In this document: positions 26,509 to 35,672 of the stretch, in pieces
Layout: each line of letters starts with the position of its first letter
Position numbering within the stretch: position 1 is the first letter of the stretch
Origin: Acinetobacter sp. UBA3106
Lineage (GTDB): Bacteria > Pseudomonadota > Gammaproteobacteria > Pseudomonadales > Moraxellaceae
Reading direction: 5' to 3'
DNA: 64,000 nt
NCBI GenBank assembly: GCA_002365595.1
Contig: DFAM01000017.1
Coordinates: 1 to 64,000 of the forward strand
Notes under the pieces: generated by a model
What the model was told of the DNA's origin: nothing
What the model saw: the letters and a program-made list of their open reading frames with translations, nothing else
Databases searched by the model: none
Translations under genes and position numbers: made by a program

Positions 26509-27264
26509 GTGTCTGAGCACAAAATTCCTCCAGTCAAAGCTGCTGGCTTTTGGCAAGGCGCAAAAGATAGCCAAGCCATTATTTTTACTTATCTTCCTGT
26601 TTCTTTTGCTTTTGGTGTTTCCGCCAGCCAGTTCGGCTTTAGTTCTTGGGAAGCGCTGTTTTTATCCTGCTCCATGTACGCAGGCGCCAGTCAGTTTTTG
26701 GTGGTGGCCTTACTGGGTAGTGGTACCTCAATCTGGATGACCGCCCTTACCGTAATTGCTTTAGATATTCGCCATGTGCTTTATGGCCCTGCATTACAAA
26801 ACCTGATTCGGGACAAGCTGAATTTAAAGAAAACTGCGGTTTGGGCGTGGGGCTTAACCGACGAAGTATTTGCTTCCGGCATGATTAAACTGTCACAACG
26901 ACGTCAGGAATGGTCAGAATCCTGGATGCTGGGTTTAAGCCTGTTTAGCTGGATGTCTTGGGCTTTAGGTTCGTTCTTGGGTGGCTTATTTGCAGATCAG
27001 GTCAGTGACTTACCGCAGTTTTTACAGGCTGCCCTGGATTTCTTGCTACCGGCCTTATTCCTGAGCTTCTTGCTGGCAGCATTTGAGAAGAAACACACTT
27101 TTATCGTGACGGTCTGCTTAATTGTTTCCGCAATTGCCTGCTATTTCATTAATTTATCCGCTGCGATTTTTATTGGAATTTTATCCGGTATTTTGGCTGG
27201 CTTATTTAAGCACTATGTTTTAAAACAGCATGATGATGAATTTGGAGAAGCGCATGAATCTTGA
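26509..27264 (+). CDS. azlC: AzlC family branched-chain amino acid permease subunit
   Basis: 251 residues from a GTG with AAAGGTG upstream; earlier starts overlap the divergent lipoprotein gene. Several transmembrane segments and the family pattern YLPVSFAFGVSASQFGFSSW plus LFLSCSMYAGASQFLVVALL. AzlC with AzlD forms a two-component exporter for branched-chain amino acids or analogues. The azlD start lies 11 nt inside the end of this gene. Confidence 0.9.
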   Translation: MSEHKIPPVKAAGFWQGAKDSQAIIFTYLPVSFAFGVSASQFGFSSWEALFLSCSMYAGASQFLVVALLGSGTSIWMTALTVIALDIRHVLYGPALQNLIRDKLNLKKTAVWAWGLTDEVFASGMIKLSQRRQEWSESWMLGLSLFSWMSWALGSFLGGLFADQVSDLPQFLQAALDFLLPALFLSFLLAAFEKKHTFIVTVCLIVSAIACYFINLSAAIFIGILSGILAGLFKHYVLKQHDDEFGEAHES

Positions 27265-27601
27265 AATTATTCTGGTCGGGATCATTGTCGGGATTGCTAA
27301 TTTTGCCTCACGTTTTGGCCCTTTTTATGTCATACAAAAACATCAGCAGAGCTCGCAAAAACGTGGCTCAGTCTGGATCAAAATCGCTTTGGGAAGTATT
27401 GGCATTGCCGCAATCAGTTCCATGCTGGTGGTGGCAACGCTTCCTCCCTTAATGGAAACACCGAATAAAAGCTTTGCCATGCTGGTGGGTTTTTTAACCT
27501 TAGCCGGGCTGTATTTTAAATTTAAAAAGATTGTGCCTGCGACCTTAACCGCAGCTTTGGCTTATGGTTTGGTCTATACCTATATGCCTTTTTCCTTCTA
27601 A
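27254..27601 (+). CDS. azlD: AzlD domain-containing protein
   Basis: 115 residues with about four hydrophobic segments. The ATG at 27254 has GGAGAAG at 4-9 nt and overlaps azlC by 11 nt. FASRFGPFYVI and IGIAAISSMLVVATLPPLM match the small partner subunit. Translationally coupled to azlC. Confidence 0.9.
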   Translation: MNLEIILVGIIVGIANFASRFGPFYVIQKHQQSSQKRGSVWIKIALGSIGIAAISSMLVVATLPPLMETPNKSFAMLVGFLTLAGLYFKFKKIVPATLTAALAYGLVYTYMPFSF

Positions 27602-27612
27602 ATCTCATAGAA

Positions 27613-27640
27613 AAGTCCCTCTTTTACAAAGAGGGATTTA
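27613..27640 (+). terminator. terminator of azlCD
   Basis: GTCCCTCTTT-TAC-AAAGAGGGAT just after the azlD stop. Confidence 0.65.
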
Positions 27641-27770
27641 GGGAGATTTTTCAAACAACTTTATAAATAAAATTGTTGGACAATATCATTATTTTATGTG
27701 AATCCCATCTTAATTTGGCAATCAGTTCTGCTATGCTAAAAGTCCATAAAATCAAGCATGGATGATTTAC

Positions 27771-28976
27771 ATGAGCGTGACTATTGGTACTCCCCTTCAA
27801 GCTTCTGCCTTTAAAGTTTTGCTATTAGGTTCAGGAGAGTTGGGTAAAGAAGTGGTGATTTCTCTACAACGTTTAGGTGTAGAAGTTCATGCCGCAGACC
27901 GTTATGACCATGCGCCCGCCATGCAAGTTGCCCATTTTGCTTATACCTTGAATATGGCAGATGCCGCAGAACTCAAACAACTGATCCAAAAAATCCAGCC
28001 CCATCTGATTGTTCCTGAAATTGAAGCCATTGCGACCGAAGTTTTGGTCGAGATTGAACAACAAAATATTGCTACCGTGATTCCTTCAGCAAAAGCGGTC
28101 AACTTGACCATGAACCGTGAAGGTATTCGTCGTCTGGCGGCTGAAGAACTCGGTTTACCGACATCAGCCTATCGTTTTGCCGACTCAATTGATTCTTTCC
28201 GTGCGGCTTGCGATGATATTGGCTATCCCAACTTTGTTAAACCAGTGATGTCGTCATCAGGCAAAGGACAATCTCGCGTTAAAAGTTTTGATGAAGTGGA
28301 TGCCGCTTGGGAATATGCGCAAACCGGCGGACGCGTCAATCAGGGTAAAGTGATTGTCGAATCACAAATTGATTTTGACTTTGAAATTACCTTACTTACC
28401 GTTCGCGCGAAAAATGCTGAAACAGGCGAAGTCGAAACCCAGTACTGCGACCCGATCGGACATCGTCAGGACTCTGGGGATTATGTCGAAAGCTGGCAGC
28501 CTCAGGCCATGACGCCAGCCGCGCTGGAAGAATCGAAACGCATTGCTCATAAAGTCACAGCGGCTTTAGGTGGCTGCGGTATTTTCGGAGTCGAACTGTT
28601 TGTCAAAGGCGACAAAGTATGGTTTAGTGAAGTATCTCCACGTCCGCATGATACCGGGCTTGTGACATTGGCATCGCAATTCCAGAGTGAATTTGAACTG
28701 CACGCACGTGCCATTTTAGGCCTGCCGGTGAATACATCTCGTCATAGTGTTGCAGCCAGTGCTGTCATTTATGCAAGCGTTGATGATCGTAATTTATCTT
28801 TTTCTGGCTTAAATCTTGCTTTAGTAAATCCAAACACCGATTTACGCCTTTTCGGTAAGCCTGAAGGTTTTAAACGACGTCGCATGGGGGTCGCAACTGC
28901 ACGTGCTGAAACCACAGATCAGGCGCGTGAACTTGCACTAGAGACGGCGTCTCAAGTCAGTGTTCAACAAAACTAA
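27771..28976 (+). CDS. purT: formate-dependent phosphoribosylglycinamide formyltransferase (GAR transformylase 2)
   Basis: 401 residues from the ATG at 27771 (an ATG 9 nt earlier is possible). The ATP-grasp enzyme shows VLLLGSGELGKEVVISLQRL at the start, PNFVKPVMSSSGKGQSRVKS in the ATP-grasp, DPIGHRQDSGDYVESWQPQ, and the metal-binding VWFSEVSPRPHDTGLVTLA. It uses formate and ATP to make formyl-GAR in purine synthesis. The gene is single. Confidence 0.95.
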   Translation: MSVTIGTPLQASAFKVLLLGSGELGKEVVISLQRLGVEVHAADRYDHAPAMQVAHFAYTLNMADAAELKQLIQKIQPHLIVPEIEAIATEVLVEIEQQNIATVIPSAKAVNLTMNREGIRRLAAEELGLPTSAYRFADSIDSFRAACDDIGYPNFVKPVMSSSGKGQSRVKSFDEVDAAWEYAQTGGRVNQGKVIVESQIDFDFEITLLTVRAKNAETGEVETQYCDPIGHRQDSGDYVESWQPQAMTPAALEESKRIAHKVTAALGGCGIFGVELFVKGDKVWFSEVSPRPHDTGLVTLASQFQSEFELHARAILGLPVNTSRHSVAASAVIYASVDDRNLSFSGLNLALVNPNTDLRLFGKPEGFKRRRMGVATARAETTDQARELALETASQVSVQQN

Positions 28977-29006
28977 ACTTGTCATAATATTTACGGACCA
29001 CTGTTC

Positions 29007-31673
29007 ATGATCAATACTTCTCCTCTGCTGAATTACGTTAAAAGTAACCATGACATTCAGGCGATCAATCAATGGCGCGCCGATGTTGAAAATCAGCTTC
29101 AGAAAGGTTTTGAAAATGGACAGTCAATCCGGGAAATCATTTTAGCCCGATCCAATTTGATTGATGAAGCCTTAGAATTCCTGTGGAAACATGCCGAACT
29201 GGACCAGACCGATTTGGGTCTGTTTGCAGTGGGCGGTTATGGACGTCGGGAAATGTTGCCCTATTCAGACGTCGACATCATGATTTTGTCGGAAGATGAA
29301 ATTACTTCCGATCAGGAAAAACTGATTTCTACCTTTATCTCCTCGCTTTGGGATGTCGGTAATTTCAAACCCGGTATTAGTGTACGGACCATTTCCGAAT
29401 GTGTTGAACAGGCGACCAATGATTTAACCGTGGCGACGGCGCTGATTGAATCGCGTCTGATTATTGGCAACCCGCATTTAGCCAAATGGCCACGTCGTAT
29501 TGTCTCGCAAACCTGGACCGATAAAACCTTTTTTGATGCCAAAATGGATGAGCAAGCCAAACGCTATGCTCAGCACAACAATACTGAAAGCAACCTGGAA
29601 CCCGACATCAAAAATGCCCCGGGTGGTATTCGCGATATTAACCAGATTGGCTGGATTGCCAAACGTCACTTCCGGGTCAACCGTATTTATGACCTGGTGC
29701 ATTTAGGCTTTATTTCAGATTTCGAGCTGGGTGTTTTAGAAGAAGCGGAAAGTTTCTTATGGGAAATTCGTCATCATCTGCACCGTCTGACCAAACGTGA
29801 CGAAAACCGTTTATTGTTTGATTATCAACGTGATATTGCGGCCTTATTTGGCTATACCCGTGAAGAAGGCAAATCGCAGAATTTTCCGATTGAACAGTTT
29901 ATGAAGCGCTATTACCGTAGCGCCCAGCAAATTTCTACCTTAAATGAAATGCTGCTGGCCTACTTTAATGAGTCGGTCATCACCCCACGTTTGCCGAATT
30001 ACGAACGTAAAATTGAAGAAATTAACGAAAATTTCAAACTGGTGGATGGCAAGCTGGCAGTACAGCACCATAAAATCTTCTCGGAACGCCCGAGTGCTAT
30101 CTTGGAAATTTTCTATTTACTGGCCAACCGACCTGAAATTGAAGGCATCCGTGCCCGTACTTTACGCCTGCTCACTCTGGCAGCCAAACGCATTAATCAG
30201 GCTTATCGCGATAATCCCGAACATCAGGCCCTGTTTATGGCAATCATGCGTTCACCGCATCGCCTGTATGACACGCTGGTGGCGATGAAACGTTATGGCG
30301 TGCTGGGAAATTATATTCCCGCATTCGGGCAAATTATGGGGTTGATGCAATATGACCTGTTCCATATTTATACTGTCGATGCGCATACCCTATTATTGCT
30401 GCGTAATTTAAACCGCTTTAAAGAACCTGAATTTGCCAAAGATTTTCCGGTGGTCAGCTCGGTGTTCCAGCGACTTCGTCGTCGCGACATTGTATATCTG
30501 GCTGCATTATTCCATGACATTGCCAAAGGTCGTGGTGGTGACCATAGTGAACTGGGTGCAGAAGATGCGATTGCCTTCTGTCGCACCCATGGCTTTACCG
30601 AGCGTGAATGCAATCTGGTGGCCTGGCTGATTCAAAATCATTTGCTAATGTCGATGACCGCGCAGAAAAAAGATATTTCCGATCCCGATGTGGTTCAGGA
30701 TTTTGCGCAAAAACTGGGTGATATGGAGCATCTGGATTATCTGTATGTGCTCACTGTTGCCGATATTAACGCGACCAATCCGAAACTCTGGAATACATGG
30801 CGTGCTTCCCTGATGCGCCAGCTTTATACCCATGCACGTGATGTGATTCGTACCGGTCTCGGGCGTCCTGTCGATTATCAAATGCTGATTGAAGATACTA
30901 AATTCGCAGCCAGTGAATTGTTGGTCAATGATTTCTCCCTGTACGATGTAGAAACCATTTGGCAGGAATTGGGAGATGAATATTTCATTAAAGAATCGGC
31001 AGATGAAATTGCCTGGCATACCCGTGCCATCTTGCAACATGGCGACAATACTGAACCTTTAGTACTCATGCGTGCCCATCGTCAATACGCCCAAGATGCA
31101 GTGCAGATCTTTATTTATACGCAAGATCAACCCAATTTGTTTGCCACCACAGTGGCTGTATTTGACCGCATGAATCTGGATGTTCAAGATGCGCGAATTA
31201 TTACGGCGTCCACTGCATTTAGTTTAGATACTTATGTGGTTCTAGACCGTTTCGGGACTTTACTGACCGATCCGGAACGTGAAAAAACTGTGATTGAGGC
31301 ATTGGTCGAAGCGCTGAGCCACTCAGATAAATATCCGGGTTTAATGCAACGTCGTATTCCACGCCAGTTACGTCATTTCGATATTGAAAATACCGTCGAT
31401 ATCACCCTGAATGCCGCGTTACAGCAAAACATGGTGGAAATAGCCACACTTGACCATCCGGGTTTACTGGCTAAAGTAGGCGGTTTATTTATGATGCAAG
31501 GTTTAGATATTCACTCTGCTAGAATTGCAACGCTTGGTGAACGCGCAGAAGATATTTTCTTTGTCACTAAAAAAGATGGCAACCCAATGTCCGATTCAGA
31601 AGCTGAAACTTTTGCTACCCAATTAAAGTCAGCACTGGATGAAGCCTCAAGCCTAGTCTCTGGCCAACATTAA
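29007..31673 (+). CDS. glnD: [protein-PII] uridylyltransferase / uridylyl-removing enzyme
   Basis: 888 residues with all four expected parts: nucleotidyltransferase domain with GGYGRREMLPYSDVDIMIL (about residue 76), a GlnD central region, the HD domain LFHDIAKGRGGDHSELG (about residue 500) and two C-terminal ACT domains (near 700 and 810) that sense glutamine. It controls the PII signal proteins and so nitrogen assimilation. dapC follows after 25 nt. Confidence 0.97.
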   Translation: MINTSPLLNYVKSNHDIQAINQWRADVENQLQKGFENGQSIREIILARSNLIDEALEFLWKHAELDQTDLGLFAVGGYGRREMLPYSDVDIMILSEDEITSDQEKLISTFISSLWDVGNFKPGISVRTISECVEQATNDLTVATALIESRLIIGNPHLAKWPRRIVSQTWTDKTFFDAKMDEQAKRYAQHNNTESNLEPDIKNAPGGIRDINQIGWIAKRHFRVNRIYDLVHLGFISDFELGVLEEAESFLWEIRHHLHRLTKRDENRLLFDYQRDIAALFGYTREEGKSQNFPIEQFMKRYYRSAQQISTLNEMLLAYFNESVITPRLPNYERKIEEINENFKLVDGKLAVQHHKIFSERPSAILEIFYLLANRPEIEGIRARTLRLLTLAAKRINQAYRDNPEHQALFMAIMRSPHRLYDTLVAMKRYGVLGNYIPAFGQIMGLMQYDLFHIYTVDAHTLLLLRNLNRFKEPEFAKDFPVVSSVFQRLRRRDIVYLAALFHDIAKGRGGDHSELGAEDAIAFCRTHGFTERECNLVAWLIQNHLLMSMTAQKKDISDPDVVQDFAQKLGDMEHLDYLYVLTVADINATNPKLWNTWRASLMRQLYTHARDVIRTGLGRPVDYQMLIEDTKFAASELLVNDFSLYDVETIWQELGDEYFIKESADEIAWHTRAILQHGDNTEPLVLMRAHRQYAQDAVQIFIYTQDQPNLFATTVAVFDRMNLDVQDARIITASTAFSLDTYVVLDRFGTLLTDPEREKTVIEALVEALSHSDKYPGLMQRRIPRQLRHFDIENTVDITLNAALQQNMVEIATLDHPGLLAKVGGLFMMQGLDIHSARIATLGERAEDIFFVTKKDGNPMSDSEAETFATQLKSALDEASSLVSGQH

Positions 31674-31698
31674 CTTAAATTTACGCGGTATCGATTTC

Positions 31699-32868
31699 AT
31701 GAACTCTAGTTTGTCATTATTGCATCCTTATCCTTTTGAAAAGTTAAATAAACTTTTTCAGGGGATTCAACCTGCAGATTTACCCCTCATTCCTTTATCG
31801 ATTGGTGAACCAAAACATCCGGCACCCGAGTTTGTGAAACAGGCCATTATTGACAACTTCAAGCATTTATCGACTTACCCAAACAGTAAAGGTCTGCCTG
31901 AGCTACGTCAAAGCATTGCCAACTGGTTAACACGCCGCTTCAAGCTGAACAGCATTAGCGCGGAAGATCATATTTTGCCTGTATCCGGTACTCGCGAAGC
32001 GATCTTTTCTTTTGTTCAGGCTCTAGTCAACCGTGAAGATGCACCTTATGTGGTGATGCCAAACCCTTTCTATCAAATTTATGAAGGGGCAACTTTACTT
32101 GCCGGGGCAAAACCGTACTTCATTAACTGCACAGAAGAAAACAATTACCTCGGTGATTTTGATGCGGTTCCTGCGGAAGTCTGGGAAAAAACGGCTTTGT
32201 TGTTTGTTTGCACACCGGGTAACCCGACCGGTGCAGTATTGTCTAAAGAGCAATTTAAAAAACTGATTGGACTTTCAGATCAATATGACTTTGTGATTGC
32301 ATCGGACGAATGCTATTCAGAACTCTGGTTTGATCAAGCACCGGTAGGTTTACTGGAGGTTTGTGCTGAAATTGGCCGTGATGATTACAAAAACTGTGTG
32401 GTGTTCCATTCCCTTTCCAAGCGTTCAAACTTGCCGGGCATGCGTTCAGGTTTTGTTGCTGGTAATGCCGCACTGCTTAAACCTTATTTGCAATACCGTA
32501 CCTATCACGGTGCAGCCATGCCGGTTCAACATCAGCTGGCTTCTATTGCCGCGTGGGATGATGAAGCACATGTGGAAGAAAACCGTAAACTTTATCGCGC
32601 CAAGTTTGAATTATTTCAAAATGAATTGGGTCAGTTATTGCCACTGAAAAAACCCGATGCTGGTTTTTATTACTGGTTAAAAGTCGACAATGATGAAAAC
32701 TTTGCCAAAATGCTGATGGAAAAAGCCCATATTAAAGTTCTACCGGGCCGTTACTTGTCTCGTGATACTGAACAAGGTAATCCGGGTGAAAACCATGTCC
32801 GTATGGCATTGGTCGCAGATATCGCACAATGTGAACAAGTGATTCAGCGCCTTAAAGCCATTCTTTAA
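31699..32868 (+). CDS. dapC: succinyldiaminopimelate transaminase
   Basis: 389 residues, a class I fold-type I PLP aminotransferase. The catalytic lysine lies in FHSLSKRSNLPGMRSGF, with substrate-binding CTPGNPTGAVLS upstream and a C-terminal VRMAL motif. In gammaproteobacteria this gene commonly follows glnD and acts in lysine/peptidoglycan meso-DAP synthesis. Confidence 0.9.
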   Translation: MNSSLSLLHPYPFEKLNKLFQGIQPADLPLIPLSIGEPKHPAPEFVKQAIIDNFKHLSTYPNSKGLPELRQSIANWLTRRFKLNSISAEDHILPVSGTREAIFSFVQALVNREDAPYVVMPNPFYQIYEGATLLAGAKPYFINCTEENNYLGDFDAVPAEVWEKTALLFVCTPGNPTGAVLSKEQFKKLIGLSDQYDFVIASDECYSELWFDQAPVGLLEVCAEIGRDDYKNCVVFHSLSKRSNLPGMRSGFVAGNAALLKPYLQYRTYHGAAMPVQHQLASIAAWDDEAHVEENRKLYRAKFELFQNELGQLLPLKKPDAGFYYWLKVDNDENFAKMLMEKAHIKVLPGRYLSRDTEQGNPGENHVRMALVADIAQCEQVIQRLKAIL

Positions 32869-32892
32869 GCTTTGAAATAGCAATCAAACCAA

Positions 32893-32925
32893 AAATAATC
32901 CACTGTTTCTACAGTGGATTATTTA
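32893..32925 (+). terminator. intrinsic terminator of dapC
   Basis: AATAATCCACTG-6 nt-CAGTGGATTATTT, 24 nt after the stop. Confidence 0.85.
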
Positions 32926-33008
32926 ATTGTAGCTATGGATTAAACAACCTGGGCTATTTTCATCTCGTGATGCAAGTAAAATAAATTTTCCCGTCTATTA
33001 AATGATGA

Positions 33009-33030
33009 AGGGCGATTCATGAATCGCCCT
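33009..33030. terminator. 22-bp perfect palindrome downstream of the peroxidase gene
   Basis: AGGGCGATTCATGAATCGCCCT reads the same on both strands. It lies 22 nt beyond the minus-strand glutathione peroxidase stop, so a hairpin with a small loop could end that transcript. The T-run is poor. Confidence 0.5.
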
Positions 33031-33052
33031 ATATCTGCTTTTATGATAAAAA

Positions 33053-33535
33053 TTACTGGGCTAAAGCCGCTTCAATATCCGCTTCCAGATCTTCTGGTTT
33101 CGTCGTTGGCGCATAGCGGTTAATCACTTGACCTTTTTTATTAATTAAAAATTTAGTGAAATTCCATTTAATGCCATTCCCCAATACCCCTTTACTATTA
33201 TTGGTTAAATAGCGAAAGATGATGTGCGCCTCAGGTCCTTTAACATCCACTTTGGCAAACATGGGGAAATTCACGCCATAATTTTTCTGGCAGAATGCAC
33301 CAATCTGCTCATTGGAACCCGGATCTTGTCCGCCAAACTGGTTACAGGGAAAACCCAAGACTTCCAGACCTTGATCCTTGTACTTTTCATACAACTTTTC
33401 AAGACCTGCGAACTGGGGCGTAAAACCGCATTTACTGGCAGTATTTACGATTAATAAAACCTTACCTTCATAATCGGTAAATGATTTATTTTTTCCATCT
33501 AACAACTCAGCCTCAAACTGATAAATGCTGGTCAT
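33053..33535 (-). CDS. glutathione peroxidase family protein
   Basis: 160 residues. The peroxidatic cysteine is Cys36 in NTASKCGFTPQFAGLEKLY, with a second cysteine in LGFPCNQFGGQDPG and the tetrad Trp in GIKWNFTKFLI. Bacterial members of this family usually use thioredoxin rather than glutathione. It overlaps msrB by 4 nt, forming an oxidative damage pair. Confidence 0.93.
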   Translation of the reverse strand: MTSIYQFEAELLDGKNKSFTDYEGKVLLIVNTASKCGFTPQFAGLEKLYEKYKDQGLEVLGFPCNQFGGQDPGSNEQIGAFCQKNYGVNFPMFAKVDVKGPEAHIIFRYLTNNSKGVLGNGIKWNFTKFLINKKGQVINRYAPTTKPEDLEADIEAALAQ

Positions 33536-33951
33536 GGATATGTTTCCTCATCATTTTTTTCTTGTGTTTTTAATTCTAAAGAAGCTGAATTTACGCAATA
33601 GCGCAATCCTGTAGGTTGTGGACCATCTTCAAAAACATGGCCTAAATGTGCGCCACAATGATGGCAAACAATTTCGGTTCTGACCATACCATGTGTCGTA
33701 TCGGCATGTTCTTCAATTGCAGAATTATTTAAGGCTTTATAGAAACTTGGCCAACCACAGCCACTGTCGTATTTTGTTTCCGAGCTAAACAACGGCTCAC
33801 CACAACAACGGCAGACATAAGTACCATCTTGTTTTGTGTTCCAGTATTTACCTGTAAATGCAGGTTCTGTTCCCTTTTGACGTGTAATACGGAACTCTTC
33901 AGGTGATAACTCTCTTTGCCATTCTCGGTCCGATTTATTGAGTTTTCCCAT
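33532..33951 (-). CDS. msrB: peptide-methionine (R)-S-oxide reductase
   Basis: 139 residues. Zinc-binding CxxC pairs are CRCCGEPLF and CHHCGAHLGHVF, and the catalytic cysteine lies in RYCVNSASL. It reduces methionine-R-sulfoxide in proteins. It is cotranscribed with the peroxidase gene, whose ATG overlaps its stop. Confidence 0.95.
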   Translation of the reverse strand: MGKLNKSDREWQRELSPEEFRITRQKGTEPAFTGKYWNTKQDGTYVCRCCGEPLFSSETKYDSGCGWPSFYKALNNSAIEEHADTTHGMVRTEIVCHHCGAHLGHVFEDGPQPTGLRYCVNSASLELKTQEKNDEETYP

Positions 33952-34181
33952 GGCTAAGTACCTTCTTTCTTGCTATTTAAAATAAAATAATCCTATATTT
34001 ACGTTATTCATATTTAAATTTCTAGTCTTTAGTTAACATTTTACAAAAGACCTATAATTCCCTCAAAAAGCAAAAAGTAAGCAATTTTTTTAAAAATAGA
34101 GTGAGCAATTTCTTCGAGAAATGCTTTTTCGTGAGCAAATTTAGTGTTACTCTTTGTCATAAGCTTGCTTAGGATTAAAAA

Positions 34182-35612
34182 ATGTCGCAAAAAAAGAGCG
34201 TTATTTTTAAAAATTTGCTTCCTGTGATTAAACAGTATCAACAGGCAGGATTTACGCACGAAAAAATTGTTGCTTTACTTCGGGATGAACATAATCTTGA
34301 TTTAGTAACAACTGAGACATTTAAAAGTTATTTATATCGTTATGCAAAAGTGACCTCCACTCCTTCCGAGAACATCAAAATGCCGAACACTTTCCAAACC
34401 CCTCGCGAAATTAAGAAATCGTCTAAGCTCGAGCATGTATGCTACGACATTCGCGGGCCTGTGTTACGAGCGGCCAATGAAATGGAAGAAGCCGGTCACA
34501 AAATTATTAAGCTAAATATTGGTAACCCCGCCCCATTTGGTTTCGAAGCGCCGCAAGAAATTATTAATGATGTCGCTTTAAATCTGCCCAATGCGGTAGG
34601 TTATACCGATTCAAAAGGGATTTTCCCAGCACGTAAAGCCATTTGCCAGTATTACCAGCAAAAAGGCATTCTCAACATGCACGTAAATGACGTGTATATC
34701 GGTAATGGCGTGTCTGAACTGATTGTCATGGCCATGCAAGGCTTGCTGGATGATGGCGATGAAATGCTGGTTCCAATGCCAGACTATCCATTATGGACCG
34801 CTGCGGTAAACCTCTCTGGCGGTACCGCCATTCACTATAAATGTGACGACGAAAACTTCTGGTATCCAGACATTGCCGATATGGAAAGTAAAATCACGCC
34901 CAATACCCGTGGTATCGTGATTATCAATCCGAATAACCCAACAGGTTCGGTTTATCCTCGTCATGTACTGGAACAAATAGTTGCCTTAGCGAAGAAATAT
35001 GATCTGATTTTATTTGCTGACGAAATTTACGACAAAATTGTTTACGATGGCATTGAGCATGTTTCTGTTGCTGCACTTGCTGGTGACCAGTTGTGTATTT
35101 CATTTAATGGTTTGTCTAAAGCTTATCGTATTGCGGGTTTCCGTTCAGGCTGGATGGCGATTACCGGTGATAAATCACGTGCCATGGATTACATTGAAGG
35201 CTTAGACATGCTGGCTTCTATGCGTCTCTGTGCCAACCATCAAGCCCAATATGCCATTCAAACGGCTTTAGGCGGTTATCAGTCAATTAATGATTTGATC
35301 CGTCCGGGTGGCCGTTTATATGAGCAGCGCAACATTGCCTGGGAAATGCTGAATGACATTCCGGGTGTATCTTGTGTGAAACCTGAAGGTGCCATGTATT
35401 GTTTCCCTAAACTGGATCCGGAAGTTTATCCAATTCAGGATGATGAAAAATTCATGCTCGATTTATTACGTGCTGAAAAAGTGCTACTGGTACAAGGCAC
35501 CGGTTTCAACTGGCCAACTCCGGATCATTTCCGTGTGGTGTTTTTACCTGCCGAAAATGAACTGCGTGAAGCGATTACCCGTTTAGGCCGTTTCCTGGCA
35601 AAAATGCGTTAA
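34182..35612 (+). CDS. alaA: AlaA-like alanine/glutamate-pyruvate aminotransferase with N-terminal helical domain
   Basis: 476 residues. From about residue 75 (SSKLEHVCYDIRGPVLRAAN) the protein follows AlaA-type PLP aminotransferases, with GNPAPFGFEAPQEII, INPNNPTGSVYPR and the PLP lysine in SFNGLSKAYRIAGFRSGW. Ahead of this is a 65-residue extension (NLLPVIKQYQQAGFTHEKIV, TFKSYLYRYAKV) that resembles a small HTH-like DNA-binding unit of the type seen in plasmid TraK/KfrA-style proteins. The extension is in-frame from the ATG at 34182 and no internal start at the junction has a better ribosome binding site. It likely makes alanine; the role of the extension is not known. Confidence 0.88.
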   Translation: MSQKKSVIFKNLLPVIKQYQQAGFTHEKIVALLRDEHNLDLVTTETFKSYLYRYAKVTSTPSENIKMPNTFQTPREIKKSSKLEHVCYDIRGPVLRAANEMEEAGHKIIKLNIGNPAPFGFEAPQEIINDVALNLPNAVGYTDSKGIFPARKAICQYYQQKGILNMHVNDVYIGNGVSELIVMAMQGLLDDGDEMLVPMPDYPLWTAAVNLSGGTAIHYKCDDENFWYPDIADMESKITPNTRGIVIINPNNPTGSVYPRHVLEQIVALAKKYDLILFADEIYDKIVYDGIEHVSVAALAGDQLCISFNGLSKAYRIAGFRSGWMAITGDKSRAMDYIEGLDMLASMRLCANHQAQYAIQTALGGYQSINDLIRPGGRLYEQRNIAWEMLNDIPGVSCVKPEGAMYCFPKLDPEVYPIQDDEKFMLDLLRAEKVLLVQGTGFNWPTPDHFRVVFLPAENELREAITRLGRFLAKMR

Positions 35613-35623
35613 TCTAAAATGCT

Positions 35624-35657
35624 AAAAAAACCGCGCTATATAGCGCGGTTTTTTTAT
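35624..35657. terminator. bidirectional terminator
   Basis: AAACCGCGCTA-TA-TAGCGCGGTTT with A and T runs, between convergent alaA and the acyltransferase gene. Confidence 0.93.
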
Positions 35658-35672
35658 GATTAGAATTTATTG

